Origin: JAJDOJ01 sp034722015
GTDB lineage: Bacteria; Pseudomonadota; Gammaproteobacteria; JAJDOJ01
Assembly (NCBI GenBank): GCA_034722015.1
Contig: JAYENI010000070.1
Coordinates: 1-38,547, forward strand
Reading direction: 5' to 3'
DNA length: 38,547 nt
This document shows positions 23,134-31,713 of this stretch, in pieces. Under the pieces are notes generated by a model that was given only the letters and a program-made list of their open reading frames with translations, ran no database searches and was not told the origin of the DNA. Numbering within the stretch: the first letter of the stretch is position 1; each line of letters begins with the position of its first letter. The translations under genes and the position numbers were made by a program.

Positions 23134-26100
23134 TCAAGCCGGCTGCCCGTCTTCGTCCCGCGATCCGGTGACGTTTTCCGTCTTGCCGCCGTCCCTGTGT
23201 ACGGCGGTGCGTTTTTTCGCCGGTAGTTTGAACCGGATCTTGCGCCACAAACCACCTGTCGAAAACGCCTCCCAACCCCACCGTAACCAGCGCAGCAGCG
23301 CGAGCGCCAGCCAGAGCGCCCAGGCCAGCATGATCAGCCGATACACGAATAGCGGCACCGAAATAACAACCGCTTGCGGCAGCGTCTCATCGACCCGGTC
23401 CTGGTACCAGTTCATCCGCGATGCCGAGGACCCGTTGCCCGCGACCTGCATGTCGGGGACGCCGAGAAGACCTTTCTGGACCGAGAGGAGAAGCATCGAC
23501 AGGGCGGCGATCGTCAGGATGACCAACCCGATCTGCACGAAGTTGAATCGCCAGACTGAAAGTCCCTCCGGTACGCGTTTTCTCGCCGCCAGCGCGAACA
23601 GCCAGCCGATCAGCAGGATGATCCCCCACGAAACCGACGGAAGCAGGCCCACACCGAGCAGCAGCCATTCATGGGTCTTGAGCGGGGGCCAGCCCCTGAT
23701 TCGCCCCAGCGCCACGGCGAGTAAAACGACAACGAGCAGTGCGCCCCAGAACAGCACGGCGGGACCCAGGCGCGGTCCCGTGGTAAACAGTACCCAGCGG
23801 TCCCCTGGAAACAGGACACGCACGGTACTGTTGACGCTGGGTACGTTGAGGGTAACGCCCGGCGTTTCGAACCGGGTATCGATTCCGCTTGTCTGGCTCC
23901 AGGTCAGTTCGAACGACCTCGGTCCCGGGACGACCGGCAGCGTCACGGCGTTTCCTTCCTGGCGGATCGGCTGGGATCTGCCGTCCACAGTGACCGATTC
24001 CAGCCGGGCGCCATCGGGAAGCCGCAACGCATGCTGCCCCCCCTGACTGCTGCGAAGATCGAGTTCCAGGGTCGCGCCCGTGGTCCGCTTGCCGGGGGAG
24101 ACCTCAAGTTCGCTCCTGTCCACCGTCAACGTGGGGCCTTTCACACCCGATGGCCGGGTCAGGGTGATGGTGACCGTCTCACCGGGCCAGGGTTGCCACC
24201 GGGGCAGCCAGCGGCGCCGCGGGTCCTCGTTGTGGACGGCCGGGATCCCCTCGATCGCCGCATGCCAGGTCGGACCGATATCGGCGCGCCAGACCTCCAC
24301 CCACGCAGGGTTGTTCGATGCAGTGAGGTTGATTTCAGGAGTCTTCTCCAGGGTCGAGCGCCACGTGACCTGATTCTGCCCCGGTTTCATGCTGACGAGC
24401 GCCTCACCGTCTGTCACATGAATGCCTTCGGTCAGAACTGACTCGCCATCGAGGACCGGAATACGCAGGAAGATTGACGCGTCGCTCGGGGATATGCGCG
24501 TCACCCGGGTTTCGACACGCCAGTCGAGCCCCAGGCGCAAGGTTCGCTCGATTCGTACAAAGGCCGGCAGTTCGGCGGGCTCGATATTGTCACGCTCGTT
24601 GTCCCCTGCACTGTCAGCGATTCGAACCAGCTGGAGCTGATCCCCGGGGACGTTGTTCTCGCGCAGACCCTCCAGGCGCCAGCCATCCGCATCGACGGCC
24701 ACGCGGTGAGGCCTGAGCTGCAGCGGTAATTGCAGCCTGCCCGAGACCGGCGCCGCCCCCGATATCAGGACCTCGTGCCGGCCCGGTTCGAGCATCAGCC
24801 AGAGGCTTCCCTGCGAATCCCGCATCAACTCCGCGGCAGCGTCGCCGTCCATGACGGTCTCGGGCATCCACGTCACGGGGTCCAGTGGCAAGGGCACCGC
24901 GGTTCGGGTCAGCGCGTTGATCTCGAGACCCAAGGTGACGCGACGGCTTTCGACCGAGACGTGCATCCCGGGGACATCCGCGCAGGCCGGCAGGCAGTCC
25001 GGTGGTTCGCTTAACCGCTGCTTGAGGACCGTAAGCATCCCGGCGTCGGGAAAATCGGCGCGCGCGACCGGAACCAGCGAGATCGCCCCCGCGATGGCCG
25101 CCATGGCGGCCGCCCCCGTCGCCTGGCGACTTGCGGGCTTGCGTATGAGCGGCGGTCGAGAGCCGTGCCGCACGAGGACCCATGCGAGCGCCAGGAGCAG
25201 AACGATACGAAACAGGTTCAGGACAAGGTTCGCTGAAGGCGGGATCAGGACCAGTCTGATGCGCTGGTCCGGGTCAACCGGGCCGTTCCAGCTCATGCGG
25301 ACCGTGTTCCATTGCCAGTCCGGCAATCCCGGCCCGGTCTGGATCGTCGCGACCGGGTCGATCTCGTCCGAGGTTCGGCTCGAGTACGACTCGTACAGGC
25401 CCTTGTCGTACGAGGACGGGGATGAGGAACGCTCGACGAACGCGCCGGTCATCGACGGGGCGACACGTACCTTGTCCCGGGCCGCCGGGGCGTTCGCTGC
25501 CCCGTCCTGTCCCACGGTGCGCCACGACTGTTCGAGTTGCGGAAACAGGGCGACACGAGCCTCCTGCATGAGAAATGGCACGGCGATCATGGCCAGGGAG
25601 AGCAGGGCGATAATCCTGTACATCACCGCGGCCCGTCTGACCCTGCCTTGCGGGAGGGCGCCCAGCAGGGCGCTTGCAGCGACGATGTTCAACCAGACAT
25701 AGCGCGGCGCATTCGGTTCGTGCCAGATCAGCACCAGCGTTATCAGGGCGAGCAGTCCCCATGGCTTGCCCCACAGGCGCGAGACCGCGATGGTCACGAT
25801 CAGGACGATGAACAGATCGAGCAGCGTCCAGCGGTGCACCCAGGTGTCGGGTACGTTGTCCACACCGGAAGCGGTCAGGAGCTTCCACCCGGGTGGAAGA
25901 TTCAGCGTCGCCTCGACACCACGGAACCCCGTGTTCCATCCGGTGGCAGGCAGTATCGAGCGCAAGGCGGTATATCGACTGTCCGCCACCAGGTCGAGAT
26001 TGCCGTGACGGACCTCGACGCCCCTGTCCGGATCTCCGGGCAGGGTGGTGATCAGCTGAGGCTGTCCATCCACGGAAACCCGCCCAAGTTCAATATCGGG

Positions 26101-27273
26101 TTCGACGGACAGGCGCCAGCCGCGTGTCATGCTGCCGGTAATACGATCCCGGATCGTATAGCCCTGGCCATCGAAATCGAGCCACAGATCCCGTTCGAGA
26201 CGCAGGGCGTCCGGGTCGGGGTCGGGGTCTCCGCGACGCATGACTTTCAGTGTGATGGTCTCCCCCGGCTTCAGACGCCAGGCGGGCAGCTGACGCCAGT
26301 CCGCCGGCAGACTGGTCTGCCGCGGGTCGATCTGCGGCGCCCCTTCGATCTCCACCAAACGAAGCGCGTTGCGCGCCTCGAACACCCAGATCTCCTCGGG
26401 CGGCCAGGGCGGTGCGTTGGGGGCGAGGGACAGTTGGGTGATATCCCCGTGGTGCCGCCCCGTCACGTCGATCTCCCAGCGACCGGGGCGGATCTGTACC
26501 CTCAGGGTCCCGTCACGCTCGATCCGAGCGGGGAGGGCGCTTCGCAATTCCTGGGGTATGAAGTTCTTCAGCAGTGCGCCCGAAAGCGAGACCTCCCTTG
26601 CGGTCCCGGAAACCTCGAGCGCGATCCGCGTCGTCACCCGCATCGGGTGGTCGTCGGTGATCCGCCGGTACACCTGCACCATCAGGTCGTCCGCGTTCGA
26701 TGCCGACTGCGCGACCACCGTGCGGTCGCCAAGCCAGAGCCTGCCCCCGGAGCCGATGTCCGGCAATGCGACGGCGGCGTCCCCGACCACAAGACCGACG
26801 AGGGCGGCCGTCGGGGGAATGTAGAGTGCCTCGGGTAATTGCTCCCAGGAAAACCGCCCGGTCAGGTGATGTGCCCCGGGTGTGAGCCTGAGCGCAGGAC
26901 GTCCCGACCGTTGCGTCACCAGGGCGGGTTCCCCGTCCAGTCTGACCTCTTCCGGCCAGTGTTGCCCGTCACCGGGAAGCCGGTACGCCGCGTCCCGATA
27001 CACCGTGATCGTTTGTTCAAACGTCCCACCGGTGTCTCCAAGACGCAGGGCAAGCCGCGACTGCCACGAACACCGGCGTTCCCCGGACCGGTAGGCAACG
27101 GGACATTCGCGGTCTTCGACGTCGAACAATGCCCAGTCGATCCAGGGTTGCAGGGATTCGGGGACCTGCTCAGGCTGGAGTGGTGCGGAGACGCTCGATC
27201 CGGCGACCAGATGGCATCCAAGCAACAGTCCGATGCCGAATCGCGAAACGAAGTTTCGAAGCGGAATCGTCAT
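23134..27273 (-). CDS. Giant periplasmic/inner-membrane protein of two related halves
   Basis: A 1379-residue protein of unrecognised family. ATG 27273 is chosen because a signal peptide follows directly (NFVSRFGIGLLLGCHLVAGS); longer starts lack one and have shadow-like composition. Layout: beta-rich periplasmic region (about 30-480), helix cluster (482-573), short exposed loop with a Ser-rich stretch, helix (682-702), second signal-like helix (719-741), second beta-rich region (about 742-1180), four closing helices, and a basic cytoplasmic tail. Both halves contain RVSVDGQPQLI or ESVTVDGRSQPI, then VEATLNLPPGW or GVTLNVPS, directly before their helices, and LTPGAHHLTGRF or LEPGRHEVLISG earlier. 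This points to internal duplication. It faces the ABC permease and may belong to the same envelope system; function unknown. Confidence 0.8.
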   Translation of the reverse strand: MTIPLRNFVSRFGIGLLLGCHLVAGSSVSAPLQPEQVPESLQPWIDWALFDVEDRECPVAYRSGERRCSWQSRLALRLGDTGGTFEQTITVYRDAAYRLPGDGQHWPEEVRLDGEPALVTQRSGRPALRLTPGAHHLTGRFSWEQLPEALYIPPTAALVGLVVGDAAVALPDIGSGGRLWLGDRTVVAQSASNADDLMVQVYRRITDDHPMRVTTRIALEVSGTAREVSLSGALLKNFIPQELRSALPARIERDGTLRVQIRPGRWEIDVTGRHHGDITQLSLAPNAPPWPPEEIWVFEARNALRLVEIEGAPQIDPRQTSLPADWRQLPAWRLKPGETITLKVMRRGDPDPDPDALRLERDLWLDFDGQGYTIRDRITGSMTRGWRLSVEPDIELGRVSVDGQPQLITTLPGDPDRGVEVRHGNLDLVADSRYTALRSILPATGWNTGFRGVEATLNLPPGWKLLTASGVDNVPDTWVHRWTLLDLFIVLIVTIAVSRLWGKPWGLLALITLVLIWHEPNAPRYVWLNIVAASALLGALPQGRVRRAAVMYRIIALLSLAMIAVPFLMQEARVALFPQLEQSWRTVGQDGAANAPAARDKVRVAPSMTGAFVERSSSPSSYDKGLYESYSSRTSDEIDPVATIQTGPGLPDWQWNTVRMSWNGPVDPDQRIRLVLIPPSANLVLNLFRIVLLLALAWVLVRHGSRPPLIRKPASRQATGAAAMAAIAGAISLVPVARADFPDAGMLTVLKQRLSEPPDCLPACADVPGMHVSVESRRVTLGLEINALTRTAVPLPLDPVTWMPETVMDGDAAAELMRDSQGSLWLMLEPGRHEVLISGAAPVSGRLQLPLQLRPHRVAVDADGWRLEGLRENNVPGDQLQLVRIADSAGDNERDNIEPAELPAFVRIERTLRLGLDWRVETRVTRISPSDASIFLRIPVLDGESVLTEGIHVTDGEALVSMKPGQNQVTWRSTLEKTPEINLTASNNPAWVEVWRADIGPTWHAAIEGIPAVHNEDPRRRWLPRWQPWPGETVTITLTRPSGVKGPTLTVDRSELEVSPGKRTTGATLELDLRSSQGGQHALRLPDGARLESVTVDGRSQPIRQEGNAVTLPVVPGPRSFELTWSQTSGIDTRFETPGVTLNVPSVNSTVRVLFPGDRWVLFTTGPRLGPAVLFWGALLVVVLLAVALGRIRGWPPLKTHEWLLLGVGLLPSVSWGIILLIGWLFALAARKRVPEGLSVWRFNFVQIGLVILTIAALSMLLLSVQKGLLGVPDMQVAGNGSSASRMNWYQDRVDETLPQAVVISVPLFVYRLIMLAWALWLALALLRWLRWGWEAFSTGGLWRKIRFKLPAKKRTAVHRDGGKTENVTGSRDEDGQPA

Positions 27274-27414
27274 AACATGTGGGGGACCCATCGCCGGCTG
27301 TTTGAGACGGGAAGTCAACCCAGTATAGTCTCCGTACAGGCGGTGCGCGGCATCGTAGAGGACCCCGGAGCGACCCGACCGGTCCGCATTTTCCCAATCG
27401 AACGGTAAGACGCC

Positions 27415-28098
27415 ATGCCACTGGACCAGGCGACACGCGCACGTGCGGAGACGGCATTTCCGATGCTGGCGGACTGTACGCCGGCGTTTCGCGACGACTT
27501 CCATTCCCGGGCCATGTATGGCGAGATACCGGCGGGGTCACTCGTGTGCTCCGAGGGCCAGATCTGCGGGGCGCTCGCCATGGTCCTCTGCGGGTCTGTC
27601 CGCGTGCGCAAGACCGCGGAAAACGGACGGGAAATCACGCTGTACCGGATCGAGCCCGGAGACAGTTGCGTGCTGACGGCGTCGTGCATCATCAGCGGCT
27701 CCCTGTTCCCGGCCCGTGCGATTACCGAAAGCGATACCTGCGCGGTGATGGTCCCGGCACCGGACGTGACGCGATGGCTGGCGGCGTCAGAGGCATGGCG
27801 CGCCTTTCTGTTCGGGCTCGTCTCCCGGCGCCTGACACAAGTCATCTCCACCGTCGAAGAGGTCGCGTTCCGTCGCATGGACGTCAGGGTGGCGCGTCAT
27901 TTACTGCGTCTGTCCGACGGGAGTAGCGGCGCGGTGCGCGTCACGCACCAGGAAATCGCCTCGGAACTGGGGACCTCGCGCGAGGTCGTCAGCCGGATCC
28001 TGAAGGACCTGGAGCATGATGGACTGGTCGGGCTTGGGCGAGGTGAAGTGCAGTTGAAGGCGGTTGGGGACCTGGATCGGCTGAGCCGTCGGGATTGA
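27415..28098 (+). CDS. Crp/Fnr family regulator with paired cysteines
   Basis: A 227-residue regulator: effector barrel (about 20-140) and winged helix (about 150-215), with HQEIASELGTSREVVSRIL as the DNA-contact helix. It lacks the FGE pocket of cAMP receptors. Instead the barrel has GDSCVLTASCIISG, with C85 and C91, plus C45, C51 and C59. Regulators of this type often sit next to DUF2892 genes, as here, and thiol, persulfide or redox sensing is a reasonable guess. It is not a [4Fe-4S] Fnr, as the N-terminal cluster spacing is absent. It is divergent from the giant membrane protein, 141 bp apart. Confidence 0.88.
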   Translation: MPLDQATRARAETAFPMLADCTPAFRDDFHSRAMYGEIPAGSLVCSEGQICGALAMVLCGSVRVRKTAENGREITLYRIEPGDSCVLTASCIISGSLFPARAITESDTCAVMVPAPDVTRWLAASEAWRAFLFGLVSRRLTQVISTVEEVAFRRMDVRVARHLLRLSDGSSGAVRVTHQEIASELGTSREVVSRILKDLEHDGLVGLGRGEVQLKAVGDLDRLSRRD

Positions 28099-28110
28099 TG
28101 GCGGACCTGT

Positions 28111-28123
28111 GTGACATTGTCAC
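28111..28123. promoter_or_regulatory. Inverted repeat, candidate Crp/Fnr site before DUF2892 gene
   Basis: GTGAC-ATT-GTCAC, perfect 5-bp arms, within TGTGACATTGTCACT, resembling the Crp half-sites TGTGA and TCACA but with one base less between them. A second inverted repeat, TGACC-N7-GGTCA, follows at 28124-28140. They lie between the regulator gene and the DUF2892 gene, a natural place for the regulator to bind. Confidence 0.45.
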
Positions 28124-28189
28124 TGACCGGGATCGGGTCAGGCCCCAAAATGGCTTGCGTGATGCATCAACACTGAATGGAGACTGATG

Positions 28190-28378
28190 ATGAAAAAGAA
28201 CGTAGGCACAATCGACCGTACCATCCGCGCCGTCGCCGGCATCGTGGTCATCGGGGCCGGGATCTACTTTCAGAGCTGGTGGGGCGCGATCGGCGCGGTC
28301 CTGCTCGGCACGGCATTGATCGGATGGTGCCCGCCGTACTCGCTTCTGGGCATCAGCACCTGCAAGGTCACCGACTGA
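28190..28378 (+). CDS. DUF2892 small inner-membrane protein (YgaP-tail type)
   Basis: A 62-residue protein with the full DUF2892 pattern: NVGTIDRTIRAVAGIVVIGA, then a second helix (WGAIGAVLLGTALIGWC), ending CPPYSLLGISTCKVTD. Two helices with conserved Cys after the second. Of two adjacent ATGs, 28190 is better placed (GGAG with 7 nt spacing). This domain is fused to rhodanese in E. coli YgaP, linking it to sulfane-sulfur metabolism; here it stands alone beside a cysteine-bearing regulator. Biochemical role unknown. Confidence 0.9.
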   Translation: MKKNVGTIDRTIRAVAGIVVIGAGIYFQSWWGAIGAVLLGTALIGWCPPYSLLGISTCKVTD

Positions 28379-28538
28379 CCCCGGCGCATCGCCCGCCCGG
28401 CGGCAGCCATGCTGTCGGGCAGTTCAGCCGGAGCATCCCGATAGCCTCGAGAGACGCCGCCACTCGCCAGCATTGACTCCACCGGACGACACGCGTCACA
28501 CTGATCGACAAGGAGTCTCCCTTCTCCACACCCCTTAA

Positions 28539-28592
28539 GGCGATTGCCGGAAAATAACATACCAGATGGTATGGTATTTGACAGAAATTGCC
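28539..28592 (+). mobile_element. Element B, copy 2: 54-bp internally deleted form
   Basis: Only the two ends remain: GGCGATTGCCGGAAAATAAC plus ACATACCAG at the left joined to GGTATGGTATTTGACAGAAA and TTGCC at the right. Flanks are identical TAA triplets (28536-28538, 28593-28595), a clean 3-bp target duplication. It lies 30 bp before the lon start and may carry or displace lon promoter elements. Confidence 0.85.
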
Positions 28593-28622
28593 TAAGTCGG
28601 GGCCAACCCGGGGCCGGCCGCT

Positions 28623-31022
28623 TTGGACATCGATCACGACAACAAGAAGTCGGGGAAGGGCAGCGAGTCCCCGGACAGCCAGGACATTGCGCGTAGCGCG
28701 GACGTACTTCCCGCTGTCATCAACATTCTCCCGCTTTCCAATCGTCCCTTTTTTCCCGGGCAGGCCATGCCGCTGATCGTCGACGCGAAGGCCTGGTCCA
28801 GGACGCTGAAGGAGGTGACGGACTCGCAGCACGAGATCCTCGGTCTGCTGGCCATTCGCAGCAGGGCGGCAGAGTCGGCGCAGGTCAACGAATTCTACCG
28901 CATGGGCACCGCCTGCCGCGTGCATCATGTACATCGCCAGGAACGCAAGCTGCAGGTGATGCTCGCCGGGCTGCAGCGTTTCCGGATCGTGGAATGGCTG
29001 ACGCAGGAGGCGCCGTTCAAGGCCCGCGTCCGCTACTATCCCGAGCAACCTCCCCGGGACGCCGCCGAGATCAAGCCTTACGCGGTGGCGCTGATCAATA
29101 CCATCAAGGAACTGCTGCCGCTCAACCCGCTGTACGGGGAAGAGCTCAAGATGTTTCTCGACCACTTCGGGCCGGACGACCCGTCGCATCTGGCGGATTT
29201 CGCGGCCAGCCTGACCACCTCGAGCAAGGAAGAACTCCAGAGCGTCCTGGAGGCGATCGAACTGGTCCCGAGACTCGAGAAGTCGCTCGTACTGCTGAAC
29301 CAGGAACTCGAACTGGCCAAGGCCCAGGCGGAGATCCGGGCGCATGTCGAAAAAGAGATCCAGACACGGCAGCGCGACGTGTTCCTTCGCGAACAACTCA
29401 AGGTCATCCAGAAGGAGCTCGGGCTGTCCAAGGACGACCGTACCGCGGAGGCGGAGCGTTTCAGGGCGAGGCTCGAGAAGCTGGAGTTGCCGCCGCAGGC
29501 GGACAACCGCATCGAGGATGAATTCAAGAAGTTCTCCGTGCTCGAGATTGGATCGCCTGAATACACGGTGACACGCAATTATCTCGACTGGCTGACCATC
29601 CTGCCCTGGGGCGTCCATACGCGCGACGCGCTGAACCTCGTCAAGGCCAGGAAAATCCTGGACCGCGATCACGACAGTCTGGAGGACGTCAAGGAACGCA
29701 TCCTCGAATTCATCGCCGTCGGCAAGATGCGTGGAGAGGTCGCGGGCTCCATCCTGCTGTTCGTCGGCCCCCCGGGCGTGGGCAAGACCTCTCTGGGACA
29801 CTCCATCGCCGATGCGCTGGACCGGCGGTTCTATCGATTTTCCCTGGGCGGAATGCGCGACGAGGCCGAGATCAAGGGGCATCGGCGCACCTACATCGGG
29901 GCGATGCCCGGCAAGTTCATCCAGGCCATCAGGGAGGCCGGATCATCCAACCCGCTCATCATGCTGGACGAGATCGACAAGGTCGGTGCGTCGTATCACG
30001 GCGATCCCGGATCGGCCCTGCTCGAGGTGCTCGATCCGCAACAGAACGCCGCGTTCCTGGACCACTATCTCGATGTGCGCTTCGATCTCTCGAAGGTCCT
30101 GTTCATCTGTACAGCCAACCAGCTCGACACGATCCCGGGTCCGCTGCTCGACCGCATGGAGATCATCCGGCTGTCGGGTTATCTGGCGAACGAAAAGTAC
30201 CAGATCGCACGCAACCATCTCCTGCCAAGGCTGATCGAGGAGGCGGGGCTGAAACCGCGCGGTCAGTTGCGGATCGAGAAATCGGCCCTGATGAAGATCA
30301 TCGAGCAGTATTCCAGGGAGGCCGGTGTCCGGCGGCTGGAAAAATGCCTCGGCAGGATCGTGCGTAAATCCGTCGTGAAACTGCTGAAACGCACCAGACC
30401 TCCCATCGTGGTGCGGTCCGCGGACGTCGCTTCCTACCTGGGCCGGCCCCTGTTCACGCGGGAGAAACCCCTGCAGGGGATCGGTGTGGTGACGGGGCTG
30501 GCGTGGACGGCGATGGGGGGCGCGACCCTCAGCGTGGAGGCGACGCACATCCACGATCTCCACCGCGGGTTCAAGTTGACGGGACAGCTCGGCGGGGTGA
30601 TGAAGGAGTCGGCCGAGATCGCCTACAGCTACCTCGTCGCCAATGCAGACAGATTCGGCGTAAAACCGAAGTTCTTCGACAAGGCGCTCGTTCATCTGCA
30701 CGTGCCCGCGGGTGCCACCCCGAAGGACGGACCCAGCGCGGGGGTCACCATGGGCAGCGCACTCCTGTCACTGGGTCGCGGCAGAAAAGTCATCAGGAAA
30801 CTGGCCATGACGGGCGAGTTGACGCTCACCGGCTACGTGTTACCGGTGGGCGGTATTCGCGAGAAGGTCATCGCCGCCCGCAGAACCGGCTTCAAGGAAC
30901 TCGTGCTCCCCGAGGCCAATCGGGGTGACTACGAAGAGGTCCCGGAATATATCCGCAAGGATATTCGCACACACTTCCTCTCGTGCTTTCCGGAAATCAT
31001 CCCGTTGCTGTTCGAGCGTTGA
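28623..31022 (+). CDS. lon: ATP-dependent Lon protease (LonA type)
   Basis: A 799-residue protease, near the E. coli 784. N-terminal substrate-binding domain (about 30-230), coiled-coil region (230-300), AAA+ module with Walker A GPPGVGKTS (382-390) and Walker B IMLDEIDKV, and a C-terminal Ser-Lys protease domain. The dyad is S705 (PKDGPSAGVTM) and K748 (GGIREKVIAA), with the correct spacing of 43. It degrades misfolded and regulatory proteins. The start is TTG with no clear ribosome site and is 30 bp from an inserted element, so the exact start is uncertain. There are no clpX or hupB neighbours, so this may be a second lon copy. Confidence 0.95.
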   Translation: MDIDHDNKKSGKGSESPDSQDIARSADVLPAVINILPLSNRPFFPGQAMPLIVDAKAWSRTLKEVTDSQHEILGLLAIRSRAAESAQVNEFYRMGTACRVHHVHRQERKLQVMLAGLQRFRIVEWLTQEAPFKARVRYYPEQPPRDAAEIKPYAVALINTIKELLPLNPLYGEELKMFLDHFGPDDPSHLADFAASLTTSSKEELQSVLEAIELVPRLEKSLVLLNQELELAKAQAEIRAHVEKEIQTRQRDVFLREQLKVIQKELGLSKDDRTAEAERFRARLEKLELPPQADNRIEDEFKKFSVLEIGSPEYTVTRNYLDWLTILPWGVHTRDALNLVKARKILDRDHDSLEDVKERILEFIAVGKMRGEVAGSILLFVGPPGVGKTSLGHSIADALDRRFYRFSLGGMRDEAEIKGHRRTYIGAMPGKFIQAIREAGSSNPLIMLDEIDKVGASYHGDPGSALLEVLDPQQNAAFLDHYLDVRFDLSKVLFICTANQLDTIPGPLLDRMEIIRLSGYLANEKYQIARNHLLPRLIEEAGLKPRGQLRIEKSALMKIIEQYSREAGVRRLEKCLGRIVRKSVVKLLKRTRPPIVVRSADVASYLGRPLFTREKPLQGIGVVTGLAWTAMGGATLSVEATHIHDLHRGFKLTGQLGGVMKESAEIAYSYLVANADRFGVKPKFFDKALVHLHVPAGATPKDGPSAGVTMGSALLSLGRGRKVIRKLAMTGELTLTGYVLPVGGIREKVIAARRTGFKELVLPEANRGDYEEVPEYIRKDIRTHFLSCFPEIIPLLFER

Positions 31023-31166
31023 GCGCTACCGCACAGAAAGCGTCTGCTTCTTCAGGCACCATTCGTTGCCCGGGATTGACCGTTTGTTCACCGCGTTCGG
31101 GACGGCATTCCGCCACGGCTGATCTACTGTGGTCCTCTCCCGGCAGATTCAGCAGAGGTGGCGGCC

Positions 31167-31688
31167 GTGCGAAAACTGATCTCGATTCTGGCGCTCGTCC
31201 TGGGTTCCTCGGCGGTAGCGGCGTCGGAGACAAAGCAACACATTCCGCTGCAGGACATCGGGACCAACACCTACTACATCAGCGGGAACATCGTTGGTTC
31301 GGGGAAGACCCGTCTGCTGCTCGACACCGGGTCGGGATACAGCATCATCAGCCGGGGCACGCTGGCGCGCCTGCGCGCCAACGGGCGCGCGCGTTACGTC
31401 AAGGACCTCGAGGGTATCCTGGCCGACGGCAGTCGAAAGGTCGTCCCGGTCTACCGGATCCCGGGCATTACACTCGGAGACCGATGCCACATCGCTGACG
31501 TCGACGCCGCGGTGCTGCCTGCCGGTTCACGGGAAATTCTCGGTCTGAACGCACTGCGCAAGGTCATGCCGATGGAAATCTCACTGGAACCGCCGACCCT
31601 GGCCCTGAGCAATTGCGGCAGTGTCACGGCAAATGCGCACCGCTCCGGGAGCCCGGACCTGGCGGCGTTTCCTTCCCGCGGCGACTGA
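31167..31688 (+). CDS. Exported retropepsin-like aspartic protease
   Basis: A 173-residue clan AA protein. The GTG at 31167 is chosen because AGAGG precedes it by 8 nt and the signal peptide (LISILALVLGSSAVAA) follows at once; GTG 31158 is in frame and possible. The catalytic motif LLLDTGSGYSIIS gives the single Asp of a dimeric retropepsin fold, with ADGSRKVVPVYRI as the flap region and EILGLNALRKV as the second signature. It would act in the periplasm as a homodimer. It follows lon on the same strand after 144 bp. Substrate unknown. Confidence 0.85.
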   Translation: MRKLISILALVLGSSAVAASETKQHIPLQDIGTNTYYISGNIVGSGKTRLLLDTGSGYSIISRGTLARLRANGRARYVKDLEGILADGSRKVVPVYRIPGITLGDRCHIADVDAAVLPAGSREILGLNALRKVMPMEISLEPPTLALSNCGSVTANAHRSGSPDLAAFPSRGD

Positions 31689-31713
31689 CGACATACGAGC
31701 GTCCCGCGCCTGT

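Noticed and set aside
28368..29882. A 504-codon minus-strand frame
   Set aside because: It is antisense to lon, with the composition expected of a shadow frame.
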